A DNA stretch of 64,000 bases from Caballeronia sordidicola. GTDB taxonomy: Bacteria; Pseudomonadota; Gammaproteobacteria; Burkholderiales; Burkholderiaceae. Shown in pieces: positions 9,094-18,215 of this stretch. Each line of letters begins with the position of its first letter. Position 1 is the first letter of the stretch. The stretch is taken from assembly GCF_000729995.1 (NCBI RefSeq), contig NZ_JNFG01000026.1, positions 23,837 through 87,836 of the forward strand, read 5' to 3'. The position numbers and the translations under genes are program-made. A model generated the notes under the pieces. It was not told the origin of the DNA and did not search any database. It worked only from the letters and a program-made list of their open reading frames with translations.

Positions 9094-9948
9094 TTAACTC
9101 GCGCCTTCCGGAAAATCGGCGCCAATGGTCGTTTTCTCCCACGCATCGAAGTCATTGGTCAGCGAAGTGACTTTCTTGCGCGCCAGTTCAAGCGCGGCTT
9201 TGCCGAGCAACAGGCGCAACGGCGGGGTATCGGAGAGTGCCGCATCAATGATCGCCTGCGCCGCGCGCACCGGATCACCCGCCTGATTGCCGCTGCGCGC
9301 TTCGGTCTGCTTGCGGCGCTCGCCGGCGGTCGCCGCATAGTCATCGATGCGCGTAGCCGACTGCTTGATCGACGGCCCGGCCCAGTTGGTCCGGAACGGT
9401 CCGGGCTCAACCACGAGCACGTCGATGCCCAGCGGTTTCACTTCGATCGCCAGCGACTCCGAGATCCCTTCCACCGCGTATTTGGTGCCGTGGTAGTAGC
9501 CCGTGGCTGCGAAGCTCGTGATCCCTCCTATCGACGAAATATTGACAATGAGGCCGCTTTTTTGCGCACGCATGATGGGCAGCACGGCCTTCGTCATGTC
9601 GACCAGGCCGAATACGTTGGTCTCGAACATGGCGCGTACAGCGTCGTCTTCGCCTTCTTCAATTGCCGCCAGATAACCGTAACCGGCGTTGTTCACGAGC
9701 GCATCGATACGGCCGAAATGCTTCTGCGACTTCGCGACAACATCGGCGATCTGCTTGCGCTCGGTCACGTCGAGTTGCAGCACCAGTGCGCGCTCCCCGT
9801 AGCCTTCGGCCAGATCCGCGAGCTTCGACGGGTCCCGTGCGGTCACCACGGCGCGCCATCCGCGCTCCAGCACAAGTTTGGCCAACTCACGGCCGAAGCC
9901 GGTCGAGCAGCCGGTGATGAGCCACACGGGGTTGTCTCGATTCATCAT
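9094..9948 (-). CDS. Short-chain dehydrogenase/reductase (SDR)
   Basis: A 284-residue classical SDR. The Rossmann nucleotide motif is WLITGCSTGFGRELA near residue 10, then the NNAGYGY motif, the catalytic serine in VNISSIGGI and YxxxK in YYHGTKYAVEG. The start is the first of two adjacent ATGs (9948 and 9945), 7 bases after CAGGAG; the frame open to 10035 has no better signal. Members with this TGCSTGFG motif are broad carbonyl/hydroxysteroid reductases. No operon partner is visible. Confidence 0.86.
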   Translation of the reverse strand: MMNRDNPVWLITGCSTGFGRELAKLVLERGWRAVVTARDPSKLADLAEGYGERALVLQLDVTERKQIADVVAKSQKHFGRIDALVNNAGYGYLAAIEEGEDDAVRAMFETNVFGLVDMTKAVLPIMRAQKSGLIVNISSIGGITSFAATGYYHGTKYAVEGISESLAIEVKPLGIDVLVVEPGPFRTNWAGPSIKQSATRIDDYAATAGERRKQTEARSGNQAGDPVRAAQAIIDAALSDTPPLRLLLGKAALELARKKVTSLTNDFDAWEKTTIGADFPEGAS

Positions 9949-10611
9949 GGAAAGCTCCTGTTTGTAGATCGGAAAATCGGTTGTAGTGGTGCACGGGAAA
10001 TGAGGGGCCGTTGGAGCCGAAGCGTGAGGATGCATCGCCGGAAGCCTACGGGGACCCTACGCGCGCGGAAATCCCGCTAAAGCTTACTCGCGATACGCAA
10101 ATGCAGCACAACCCGGCCGGGTCGATGCGCTTGAGGTCATAGCTTTCGCATGCACGATTCTGCCGGCGGCAAGCGCCTTCAGTCGAGTTTATAGCCGGAC
10201 GTTAAAACCAGCTCAGGTCGAATCTGATTTTAGTTTTATTAGTTTTCGTCCAAGGGCGGCCGCGCATTTCAGCTTTGCCGATGCGCATGAAATCAAGCGG
10301 AGCGATAAAAGACGGTCAAGCTTACTGTTAATTGCAAAACCACGGTAGCTCTTGCCGTTTTACAGAGGCTTAGCAAACTGCGTTGGATCTTCGCCTCATC
10401 CACCGCGACTGCCTTCTGCTGTTTGTCATTGCCGGTAATCCGAGCCCCAGTGGCGGGCAAGCCGGCGCCGTCGGATAACGAACCGGCTGCCAATTCGGAT
10501 TCCAGGCAGGATTCGCTTGAGCCAGGTCCATTCGACGCGCTGCCCGTGGAACGTCTCCTCAACGGAAAGAGCGACGAGTCCGTGCCCTGAGCTAAGGGTT
10601 CAGGGACACAC
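9949..10611. other. Intergenic region, no confident gene
   Basis: A 660-bp stretch between the SDR promoter and the end of yejF. Only a start-less secreted-peptide-like frame (10372-10590, plus strand) stands out. The minus-strand frame at 10293-10562 looks like its shadow. Confidence 0.5.
10372..10590 (+). pseudogene. Possible remnant of a small exported protein
   Basis: On the plus strand a frame open from 10309 and ending at the TGA 10588-10590 reads like a small exported protein. Its N-terminal part begins SKLRWIFASSTATAF, continues hydrophobic (CCLSLPVIRA), and then turns polar and acidic. No ATG, GTG or TTG lies in front of the hydrophobic part, so it may be a decayed gene or coincidence. 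I do not recognise the product. Confidence 0.22.
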
Positions 10612-12234
10612 TCAAGCCGCCTTTGCCGCTGCGCCCGCTACGATCGAAGCTGCAAGCAACGCCTGCGTATAGGGATGCGCGGGCGCTTGCAAAACGGCCA
10701 TCGTGTCGCCCATCTCCACTATGCGCCCTGCCTTCATGACCGCCACCCTATGCGCCATCGCGCGCATCACGGCAAGGTCATGCGTGATGAACAGATAGGT
10801 CAGGTGATATTTTTTCTGCAGCCGCGTGAGCAGGTTGAGCACCTGCTGCTGTATCGATACATCGAGCGCACTCGTAGGTTCATCGAGCACCAGCAGTTCC
10901 GGCTCGACCGCGAGCGCCCGGGCAATTGCTATACGCTGGCGCTGGCCACCGGAAAATTCGTGCGGATAACGCGGCAGGACATCGGCCGGCATGCCCACTT
11001 CGTCGAGCAGCGCCACCACGCGCTGTCGACGCGCCGCCGCGTCCACTTCCGGCCGATGCAAGGCAATCCCTTCGCCCACAATTTGCTCGATCGTCATGCG
11101 CGGCGACAACGATCCGTAGGGATCCTGAAATACCACTTGCAGCCGCGACGACACCATCCGCCGCGAATTCGCGCTCTTGAGCGCGGACAAGGATAATCCG
11201 TCGATCTGAATCAATCCTTCCGTCGGCCGCTGCAGGCCCAGGATAGCGGCGGCAAGCGTAGACTTTCCTGATCCGGATTCGCCCACTATGCCGAGCGTTT
11301 CGCCGCGTCTCAACGTAATGCCTATATCCTCCAAAGCGCGAAACGAAGACTTCGAAAACGGGGATCGCCAGCCTTTCACTGAAGTCCGGTAGTCCACCGA
11401 CAACCCCTGCACTTCGAGCAAGCTCCCCGCGTTCGACGCGATCGGATCGATCGAGCGTTCGGGCTCGCTGTTGAGCAGGCGGCGCGTGTAAGGGTGTTGC
11501 GGATTCGCGAACAGTTCCGCGGTCGAATTGGTTTCCACCAGCACGCCCTTCTCCATCACCGCCACGCGCTGCGCAAAGCGCTTGACCAGGTTCAGGTCGT
11601 GCGTGATCAGCAGCACCGCCATGCCGCGCTCGGCCGCCTCCTGTTCCTGCAAGCCGATCAGCAGTTCCACTATTTGCTGGCGCACGGTCACATCGAGGGC
11701 CGTGGTCGGTTCATCGGCGAGCAGCAGGCGTGGCCGGCACGCGAGCGCCATCGCGATCATCGCGCGTTGCCGCTGACCACCCGATAGTTGATGCGGGAAG
11801 CTGTCAATGCGCCGTTCCGGTTCGGGGATACCGGTACGCCGCAATAACTCAATACCGCGCTGGCGTGCCGCGTTCGGTCGCAACCCTTCGTGCAGGCGCA
11901 GGCTTTCCGCGATCTGCTTGCCGATGGTGAACAACGGGTTGAGCGCGGTCATCGGTTCCTGGAAGACCATGGCGACGTCGCGGCCGCGGATGCCGCGCAT
12001 CTGTTGCTCGGTCTTTTGCAGGAGATCTTCGCCGTCCAGCAGGATGCGCCCCGTCTGACGAGCGTTGTCCGCAAGGCCCAAAATCGAAAGCGCCGTGACG
12101 CTCTTGCCCGATCCCGATTCGCCCACCAGCGCCACGCGTTCGCCACGCCCGATAGAAAGATTCAGGTCGCGTACGACGGTCTTGTCGCCGAAACCAATCG
12201 ATAAACCGTCGAGTTGCAACAGAGGGGTTGTCAC
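10612..12234 (-). CDS. yejF: Oligopeptide/microcin C-type ABC transporter, double ATPase YejF
   Basis: A 540-residue protein with two complete ABC ATPase domains, residues ~5-255 and ~285-530. Each has a Walker A (GESGSGKSVTAL, GESGSGKSTLAA), a signature (LSGGQRQRAMIA, FSGGQRQRIAIA) and a Walker B (LLLADEPTTALD, LLVLDEPTSALD). Two fused ATPases are characteristic of YejF (about 529 residues in E. coli), which powers import of peptides and microcin C. The start is the GTG at 12234, overlapping the yejE stop in a GTGA junction, so translation is probably coupled. The frame open to 12672 only shadows yejE. It is the last gene of yejABEF. Confidence 0.92.
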   Translation of the reverse strand: MTTPLLQLDGLSIGFGDKTVVRDLNLSIGRGERVALVGESGSGKSVTALSILGLADNARQTGRILLDGEDLLQKTEQQMRGIRGRDVAMVFQEPMTALNPLFTIGKQIAESLRLHEGLRPNAARQRGIELLRRTGIPEPERRIDSFPHQLSGGQRQRAMIAMALACRPRLLLADEPTTALDVTVRQQIVELLIGLQEQEAAERGMAVLLITHDLNLVKRFAQRVAVMEKGVLVETNSTAELFANPQHPYTRRLLNSEPERSIDPIASNAGSLLEVQGLSVDYRTSVKGWRSPFSKSSFRALEDIGITLRRGETLGIVGESGSGKSTLAAAILGLQRPTEGLIQIDGLSLSALKSANSRRMVSSRLQVVFQDPYGSLSPRMTIEQIVGEGIALHRPEVDAAARRQRVVALLDEVGMPADVLPRYPHEFSGGQRQRIAIARALAVEPELLVLDEPTSALDVSIQQQVLNLLTRLQKKYHLTYLFITHDLAVMRAMAHRVAVMKAGRIVEMGDTMAVLQAPAHPYTQALLAASIVAGAAAKAA

Positions 12235-13382
12235 TTCTGTGCCCCTCCGAATGCAGAGCCGCGCGTGCGGGTATCGAGCGCGTTGCGTAACGCGTCGCCC
12301 ATGAAGGTCAGCAGCAGCAAGGTGACGACAAGGCCACCGAACGCCGCGCCGGAGATCCACCAGGCGTCGAGATTGTTTTTGCCTTCTGCAAGCAGTTCGC
12401 CAAGGCTCGGAGTGGGTGCGGGCACGCCCAGTCCCAGGAAGTCTAGGCTGGTCAGCGAGAGGATCGCCGCGCTCATCCGAAACGGCAGGAAGGTGATGAC
12501 CGGCGTAAGGCTGTTGGGCAACACGTGACGCCACATGATCTGCCAGTTCGACAAGCCCATCGTGCGAGCCGCGCGAACGTAGTCGAGCGAACGGTTGCGC
12601 AGGAATTCGGCGCGCACGTAGTCCGAGAGCGTGAGCCATCCGAACGCCGAGAGCAGGATGAAGAGCAGCCACAAGGTCGGCTCGAAGATCGACGCAAAGA
12701 TGATCAGCAGGTATAGATCCGGCATCGAACTCCAGATCTCGATCAGGCGCTGGCCGATCAAGTCGGTGCGTCCGCCGTAAAACCCCTGCACTGCGCCCGT
12801 CAGGACGCCCAGCAAGACGCCCGAGACCGTGAGGGCGAGCGCCATGAGCACAGAGAGCCGGAAACCGTACAGCAGCCGCGAGAGGACGTCGCGGCCGAAC
12901 TGGTCCGTGCCGATCCAGTTGGCGGCCGAGGGCGGCGCGGGATTGGGCGTGTTCGCGAAATAGTCGACGGTGTCGTAGTGAAAATGATTCGGCGGATAGA
13001 TCGCGAAGTTACCCTTCGATTCGAGCCGGTCGTGAATATACGGGTCGAGATAGTTCGTGCGCGCCGGGAAATCGCCGCCGAATACTTTCTCCGAATAGTC
13101 CTTCAGGATCGGGAAATAATAGTGCCCTTCGTAGCGGACCAGCAACGGCTTGTCATTTGCCAACACCTCGCCGAGCAGGCTGATGACAAACAAGCCGACG
13201 AACACAATCGTGCTCCAGTAGCCTAGCCGCTGCGCCTTGAAACGCAGCCATATGCGCCGGCCGGGCGAGTCGGACGGCGGAGGCGTTGCGATAGTGGATT
13301 CGCCCGAGAGCGGGTTCGCGGAGACGTTCACGCGCTCACCGGTCCAGCCGGTCGAACTGGATACGGGGGTCGACGAGGACAT
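12231..13382 (-). CDS. yejE: ABC transporter permease YejE
   Basis: A 383-residue inner-membrane permease of the DppC/OppC type with an N-terminal cytoplasmic extension. Helices lie near residue 40 and in the C-terminal half, and the EAA-like loop is YVRAARTMGLSNWQIMWRHV. The long extracytoplasmic segment between helices 1 and 2, containing IYPPNHFHYDT and NWIGTDQFGRDVLSRLLYG, is typical of YejE. The ATG at 13382 is used (13397 is also possible). Its start lies inside the end of yejB (47-bp overlap) and its stop overlaps the yejF GTG, so the genes are tightly coupled. Confidence 0.92.
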   Translation of the reverse strand: MSSSTPVSSSTGWTGERVNVSANPLSGESTIATPPPSDSPGRRIWLRFKAQRLGYWSTIVFVGLFVISLLGEVLANDKPLLVRYEGHYYFPILKDYSEKVFGGDFPARTNYLDPYIHDRLESKGNFAIYPPNHFHYDTVDYFANTPNPAPPSAANWIGTDQFGRDVLSRLLYGFRLSVLMALALTVSGVLLGVLTGAVQGFYGGRTDLIGQRLIEIWSSMPDLYLLIIFASIFEPTLWLLFILLSAFGWLTLSDYVRAEFLRNRSLDYVRAARTMGLSNWQIMWRHVLPNSLTPVITFLPFRMSAAILSLTSLDFLGLGVPAPTPSLGELLAEGKNNLDAWWISGAAFGGLVVTLLLLTFMGDALRNALDTRTRGSAFGGAQK

Positions 13383-14382
13383 AACAGACGTCCGCAATAA
13401 GCTTGGTCACAAGACCAATCAGGGTGAAAAGATAAAGCGAACCGAGCACGACGGGGTAGTCGCGCCGGATCACCGAGTCGTAGGAAAGCTGGCCCATGCC
13501 ATCGAGTGAAAACAATGTCTCGATCAACAGGTTGCCATTGAGGAACGCACCCACAAACGCCGCGGGCAATCCGGTCAAGAGCGGAATCATCGCGTTGCGC
13601 AGCACGTGTTTCCACAAGACGTCACGTTGCGGCGCGCCCTTCGCGCGAGCGGTCAGCACGTATTGCCGGCTGATCTCTTCCAGGAACGTGTTCTTCGTGA
13701 GGATCGTGATAATCGCGAAGTTGCCGACCACCGCGGCGGTCACCGGCAACGCGATGTGCCACAGGTAATCGAGTATCTTTCCCGTCATGCTGAGCTGGTC
13801 GAAGTCGTCGGAGGTAAGACCGCGCATGGGGAACACTTGCCACAGCGTGCCGCCGCCAAACAACATCAGCAGCAGCACGCCAAGCACGAAACCGGGGATG
13901 GCGTAACCGGTCAGCACGAGTACGCTTGTGGCGGTATCGAAGCGGGAGCCGTTTCGCACGGCCTTCGAAATTCCCAGCGGCACTGCGATGAGGTAGGTCA
14001 GCAGTACCGTCCAGAGTCCCAGCGTGATGGACACCGGCAGCTTCGAACGGATCACCGCCCAGACACTTTGATGCTGGTAATACGACTGGCCGAGATTGAA
14101 GCTCGCGTAATTCTTGAGCATGGTCGCGTAACGTACGAGCGGCGGTTTATCAAAGCCGAACTGCTTCTTGAGTTGCTCGACCTGCTGCGGGTCCACTCCC
14201 TGGCTGCCGTGATACCCGCCGGCCCCGCCCGCCTCTGCCCTGCCTCCGCCATGGCGCATCTGGGTCAGGATCTGTTCGACCGGTCCGCCCGGTACGAACT
14301 GCGTCACGACGAACGTCAATGTGACCACGCCGATCAGCGTGGGGATCATCAGCAACAAGCGTCTGAGGATATAAGCGGCCAT
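13336..14382 (-). CDS. yejB: ABC transporter permease YejB
   Basis: A 348-residue permease of the DppB/OppB type, with six predicted helices starting MAAYILRRLLLMIPTLIGV. The family motif FVPGGPVEQIL follows helix 1. The extra glycine-rich loop (MRHGGGRAEAGGAGG) before QGVDPQQVEQLKKQFGFD is the YejB hallmark compared with DppB. The EAA loop is YVLTARAKGAPQRDVLWKHV. The ATG at 14382 starts 7 bases after the yejA stop. Confidence 0.92.
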   Translation of the reverse strand: MAAYILRRLLLMIPTLIGVVTLTFVVTQFVPGGPVEQILTQMRHGGGRAEAGGAGGYHGSQGVDPQQVEQLKKQFGFDKPPLVRYATMLKNYASFNLGQSYYQHQSVWAVIRSKLPVSITLGLWTVLLTYLIAVPLGISKAVRNGSRFDTATSVLVLTGYAIPGFVLGVLLLMLFGGGTLWQVFPMRGLTSDDFDQLSMTGKILDYLWHIALPVTAAVVGNFAIITILTKNTFLEEISRQYVLTARAKGAPQRDVLWKHVLRNAMIPLLTGLPAAFVGAFLNGNLLIETLFSLDGMGQLSYDSVIRRDYPVVLGSLYLFTLIGLVTKLIADVCYVLVDPRIQFDRLDR

Positions 14383-14389
14383 GGCAATC

Positions 14390-16222
14390 TCAGTGTGTTG
14401 ATGCAACGGCGGCGGGCGGCGCCTTCACAAACCAGTAGTCGATCAACCAGTCCTCCGCAAGGTAAGAAAGCGGCGAGACCTGAGGAAAACCCATTCGCGC
14501 CCGATACCCCACGCGCGTATTCGGCGCATAGTACTCCGGCACAATGTAGTACCCGTTGATCAGGATGCGATCGAGCGCGCGGGTAGCGGTCTGCAGATCG
14601 CTCAGCGTTTGGGCTTTCAACGCAGCGTCGATCATTGCATCGGCGGCTTTCGAACGGACTCCCGGATAATTCTCCGAGCCTGTTTGCGAGGCCGCAGCGC
14701 TGCCAAAGCGGCGCGTCAGTTCACCACCCGGAATGGTGACCGGTGCGTAGATAAACGTGGTCATGTCGAAATCGAACGCGTCCATGCGCTTCTCATATAA
14801 GGCGCTGTCGAGTTCCCGCAGGTGCGCCTGCACACCGAGCGTCTGCAACTGCTGGATGTAGGGCAGGACGACCCCATCCATGCCGGGTTGGTCGTCCATG
14901 ATCTCGATGGTCATCGGTATGCCACTGGCGTTGCGCAATGCACCGTCCCGATACTGCCAGCCCGCGTCGTTGAGCAGCGCCTGGGCTTCACGCAAATTGC
15001 CACGCAACGAATGCGGCGGCACAGTATCCGGCTGCTTCAGCATCGGGCCGAACACGGCGGCGGGAAGCATCGTCCGATATGGCTCGAGCAGCGTCAACTC
15101 CTTCGCATCCGGCACGCCCTGCGCGCCAAACGGAGAGTCCTGGAAGTAACTTCCCGTGCGGCGATATTGACCGTAGAAAGCCAGCCGGTTCAACCAGTCG
15201 TAGTCGAAAGCGAGCGTCAACGCCCGGCGCACGCGAGCGTCCGCGAACAGCGGCCTGCGCGTATTGAAGAAGATGCCCTGCATCTGCGCCGGGCCATCGG
15301 GGAACGCGCCTTTCTTAAGCGACCCGTTGCTGAAGTTCTTGCCTATGTACTTGCGCGACCAGGTCGAGGACGAATACTCCACACGCATGTCCGTGTGGCC
15401 CGCCTTGAAATCTTCCAGCGACGTGTAGTGATCTGTAAAGAGCCGGAACGTGACGCGCTGGAAGCGGTACATGCCGCGTCGCGACGGCAGATTGGCAGCC
15501 CAGTAATCCGGGTTGCGCCTGTAGGTGATCTGCTTGTCGTTCTTGCGCTGCTCGATCAGATAAGGACCGCTTGCCACCGGCGGCACATCCGATATCTGGT
15601 CGAACGGCGGCCGCGTGCCGTCCGCTTTCATGCCCCACTTCGGCGAGAAGACCGGCAAGTCTCCTGCGATCAGCGGTGCATCGCGGCGCGCTTCCCGGAA
15701 GTCGAAGCGCACTGTCAGGCGATCGACCACGCTCGCGCTGCTGATGTTGGCGAACTGCGAGTTGTAGATCGGCGAGGCCTGATGGCTGGACAACATGTCG
15801 TACGAATACTTCACATCGGCGGCGGTGATCGGGTCGCCATTGGAAAAACGCGCTCGGGGATTGATATGGAATGTGGCCGACTTGCCGTCCGGAGCAACCT
15901 CCACGTCGTCCGCAATTAATGGATACTCCGACGCCAGTTCGTCCCAGCTTCGCTGCATCAACGTGTCGAACATCAGGTTCTTCAGGTCGGGCGCCGGTGC
16001 GCCACGGACTAGGAACGGATTCATCGAATCGTAGCTTTGCAGTTCGTCGTAGTTCTGGAAATTCATGTCGCCGTTAGTAGGCGCGTCCGGGTCTGCATAG
16101 TCGAAGTGCGTGAAGTTCGCCGGATATTTCGGCTCGTCGTATTGCGCGATCGACGGCCTGGCGAACGCGTGCGATGCAACAAGCAGTGCCGCACACCCTA
16201 AGTTGATAAAGACTCTATTCAT
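14390..16222 (-). CDS. yejA: Periplasmic peptide-binding protein YejA
   Basis: A 610-residue family 5 solute-binding protein. A signal peptide occupies residues 1-22 (ends AFA), followed by AQYDEPKYPANFTHFDYADPD, typical of YejA (604 residues in E. coli). The middle holds the SBP_bac_5 core, with YSYDMLSSHQASPIY and PPVASGPYLIEQR. The C terminus has TRRFGSAAASQTGSENYPG, conserved in this subfamily. It binds peptides or peptide-nucleotide antibiotics such as microcin C and delivers them to YejBE. The ATG at 16222 is used because the signal peptide begins there; the longer frame is open by chance. Its start is 122 bp past the end of the OppA-type gene. Confidence 0.92.
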   Translation of the reverse strand: MNRVFINLGCAALLVASHAFARPSIAQYDEPKYPANFTHFDYADPDAPTNGDMNFQNYDELQSYDSMNPFLVRGAPAPDLKNLMFDTLMQRSWDELASEYPLIADDVEVAPDGKSATFHINPRARFSNGDPITAADVKYSYDMLSSHQASPIYNSQFANISSASVVDRLTVRFDFREARRDAPLIAGDLPVFSPKWGMKADGTRPPFDQISDVPPVASGPYLIEQRKNDKQITYRRNPDYWAANLPSRRGMYRFQRVTFRLFTDHYTSLEDFKAGHTDMRVEYSSSTWSRKYIGKNFSNGSLKKGAFPDGPAQMQGIFFNTRRPLFADARVRRALTLAFDYDWLNRLAFYGQYRRTGSYFQDSPFGAQGVPDAKELTLLEPYRTMLPAAVFGPMLKQPDTVPPHSLRGNLREAQALLNDAGWQYRDGALRNASGIPMTIEIMDDQPGMDGVVLPYIQQLQTLGVQAHLRELDSALYEKRMDAFDFDMTTFIYAPVTIPGGELTRRFGSAAASQTGSENYPGVRSKAADAMIDAALKAQTLSDLQTATRALDRILINGYYIVPEYYAPNTRVGYRARMGFPQVSPLSYLAEDWLIDYWFVKAPPAAVASTH

Positions 16223-16344
16223 CGTCACTTGCGGCCGTCGTCTCGAACCAGAACTGTACTTCGCCAATATGGGGTTGCAGGTTTTACGAGCAGTTATATC
16301 CCTTGCCGGCGGCGATAAGCACCCCCAGGACCCACGCGCAGCGC

Positions 16345-17985
16345 TCAATGCTTGATGATGTACATGTCTTCGCTGCGGTAATGGTCCATCGGGTTTTTCG
16401 TGGAATAACCGCCCACATAACTCTTCACCAGCCGCACCAGCGTGTATTGCAGCAGCGGCAGCATCGGATAATCTTCCATTGCCACCTTTCCGGCTTCGGT
16501 CTGCAACGTCTGGCGCGTGGCCGGGTCCGTGGAGTTGGACGCCTGGCGCATCAGCGCATCGGCTTTGGGATTGCACGCCTGGTTGTCGTTCTGCTCGGAA
16601 CCGCATTGAACCAGCGTGAGGAAGGTACTTGCGTCGTTGTAGTCCGCCACCCAGCCGTTGCGTGCGATCTGGTAGTCCCCGTCGTGCCGCTTCTTGAGCA
16701 GCACCTTGAATTCCATCGCCTGGATTTCAGTATCCAGGCCCAGCTTGGTCTTCCATTCGGAAGCCGCGAAGATCGCCATCTTCTTGTGATACTCACTGGT
16801 GTTGGTGGCGAACTGCAGCTTGGTGCCGGGTTTCACGCCCGCCTCGGCCAGCAGCTTTTTCGCTTCTTCAACACGCTTCGCCATCGGCCATGACGCCCAG
16901 TCGTACGCGCTGACGTCGGCACCCTTCACGCCCTTCACGATCACCCCATACGCCGGGATCTGTCCGTCGGCAGTCACACGCTGCGCCAGGATGTCCCGGT
17001 CGATGACCATGGATAGCGCTTTACGCACCCGCACGTCCTTCAGGAGCGGGTCTTTGTTGTTGAACGAGTAATAACGCAAGCCGAGCATGGGTGCCGCGCG
17101 CATCTCGTTCGGGTACTCCTGTTTGTAGCGGGCATAGGTGCCCGACGGAAGCTGGTTGACCCAGTCGTCACCGCCGGACTTGTACAGGTCGACGTCGGTG
17201 TTTTCGTCTTCCACCGGCAGGTACGTAACCTGGTTCAGTTGCACGTTAGCGGCATTCCAGTATTGCGGGTTTTTCGCCAGCACGAGGCGATTGTTCACTT
17301 GCCAGTCCTTTAGCATGAACGCGCCGTTACTGACCAGCTTGCCGGGTTTGGTCCAGTCCTTTCCGTATTTTTCGACGGCCGCCTTGTTCACCGGCCCGAG
17401 GTTCGTATTCGACATCAGGTCGGGCAGGAACGGCACCGGATAGGGAGTCTTGATTTCGACCGTGTACGGGTCGGTTGCGCTTACGCCAAGCGACGTCACC
17501 GGTTTCTTGCCTGCAACAATGTCTGTTCCGTTAAGCAGGAACATGCCGTAAGTGGTTGCGTACGGCGAGGCCGTCTTTGGATCGACGAGACGCTGGCATC
17601 CGTACACAAAATCAGCCGCGACCACGGGCTCCCCGTTGGACCACTTCGCATTCCTTCGCAGATGAAACACCCACGTGGTGGGGTCCTTCATTTCCCACTT
17701 TTCCGCGACGCCGGGGACGGTCTCGCCGTCAGCGCGCGTGGCAGTCAGCCCTTCGAAGAGATCGCGCGCGACGGTATTGGCCGGCACCGATTCTGCTACG
17801 TTTGGATCGAGTGTCTCGACTTCAGTGCCGTTGTTGCGCACCAGTTCCTGCTTCGCGGCGAGTTGCACGCCGGGAGGAACGATTGCCGCCTGCACGGTGC
17901 CCGCGAGCATGACGCCACCTAGAACAAGTGCCGCCGACGCGCGGGTAAGTCGGATCGAAGGAAAGGGACGTGGTGCGAAGAACAT
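16345..17985 (-). CDS. oppA: Oligopeptide ABC transporter substrate-binding protein, OppA/MppA type
   Basis: A 546-residue family 5 binding protein, the length of OppA. The signal peptide ends near residue 33 (GTVQA). The mature start has VRNNGTEVETLDPNVAESVPANTVARDLFEGL, the OppA signature, with SNGEPVVAADFVYGCQRLVDPK after it. The start is the ATG at 17985, eight bases after AGGAG. It stands between the TonB-dependent receptor and yejA on the same strand. It may give the YejBEF importer a second, broader binding protein or serve a permease elsewhere. The symbol is a family label. Confidence 0.87.
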   Translation of the reverse strand: MFFAPRPFPSIRLTRASAALVLGGVMLAGTVQAAIVPPGVQLAAKQELVRNNGTEVETLDPNVAESVPANTVARDLFEGLTATRADGETVPGVAEKWEMKDPTTWVFHLRRNAKWSNGEPVVAADFVYGCQRLVDPKTASPYATTYGMFLLNGTDIVAGKKPVTSLGVSATDPYTVEIKTPYPVPFLPDLMSNTNLGPVNKAAVEKYGKDWTKPGKLVSNGAFMLKDWQVNNRLVLAKNPQYWNAANVQLNQVTYLPVEDENTDVDLYKSGGDDWVNQLPSGTYARYKQEYPNEMRAAPMLGLRYYSFNNKDPLLKDVRVRKALSMVIDRDILAQRVTADGQIPAYGVIVKGVKGADVSAYDWASWPMAKRVEEAKKLLAEAGVKPGTKLQFATNTSEYHKKMAIFAASEWKTKLGLDTEIQAMEFKVLLKKRHDGDYQIARNGWVADYNDASTFLTLVQCGSEQNDNQACNPKADALMRQASNSTDPATRQTLQTEAGKVAMEDYPMLPLLQYTLVRLVKSYVGGYSTKNPMDHYRSEDMYIIKH

Positions 17986-18135
17986 CTGGAAACTCCTGGT
18001 ATTCGTGACTTCCGCGTTCGGCATGGGTGACGACGATGAACGCGTCATGCGTTGAAGCGTCGACAGATCGATGATTGGATCGAAAGGTCCAAGATCGATC
18101 GCGATGAAACCACGCCGATAAACAATCAGCGCGAC

Positions 18136-18185
18136 AAACAAAAATGAGGCCGCTCCAGCGCCGTATAACACGCGCCGGAGCGGCC
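18136..18185 (-). terminator. Rho-independent terminator after the TonB-dependent receptor gene
   Basis: Perfect 9-bp arms GGCCGCTCC (18148-18156) and GGAGCGGCC (18177-18185), with a further GCGC/GCGC pairing inside. On the minus strand they are followed by TCATTTTTGTTTG. It lies 31 bases past the receptor stop and separates the receptor from the OppA-type gene. Confidence 0.85.
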
Positions 18186-18215
18186 GCTCCATCAGACCGA
18201 CAGACTACAGCCGCG

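Noticed and set aside
10293..10562. An 89-codon minus-strand gene
   Set aside because: Ser/Gly-rich with no start signal; the opposite strand looks more protein-like.
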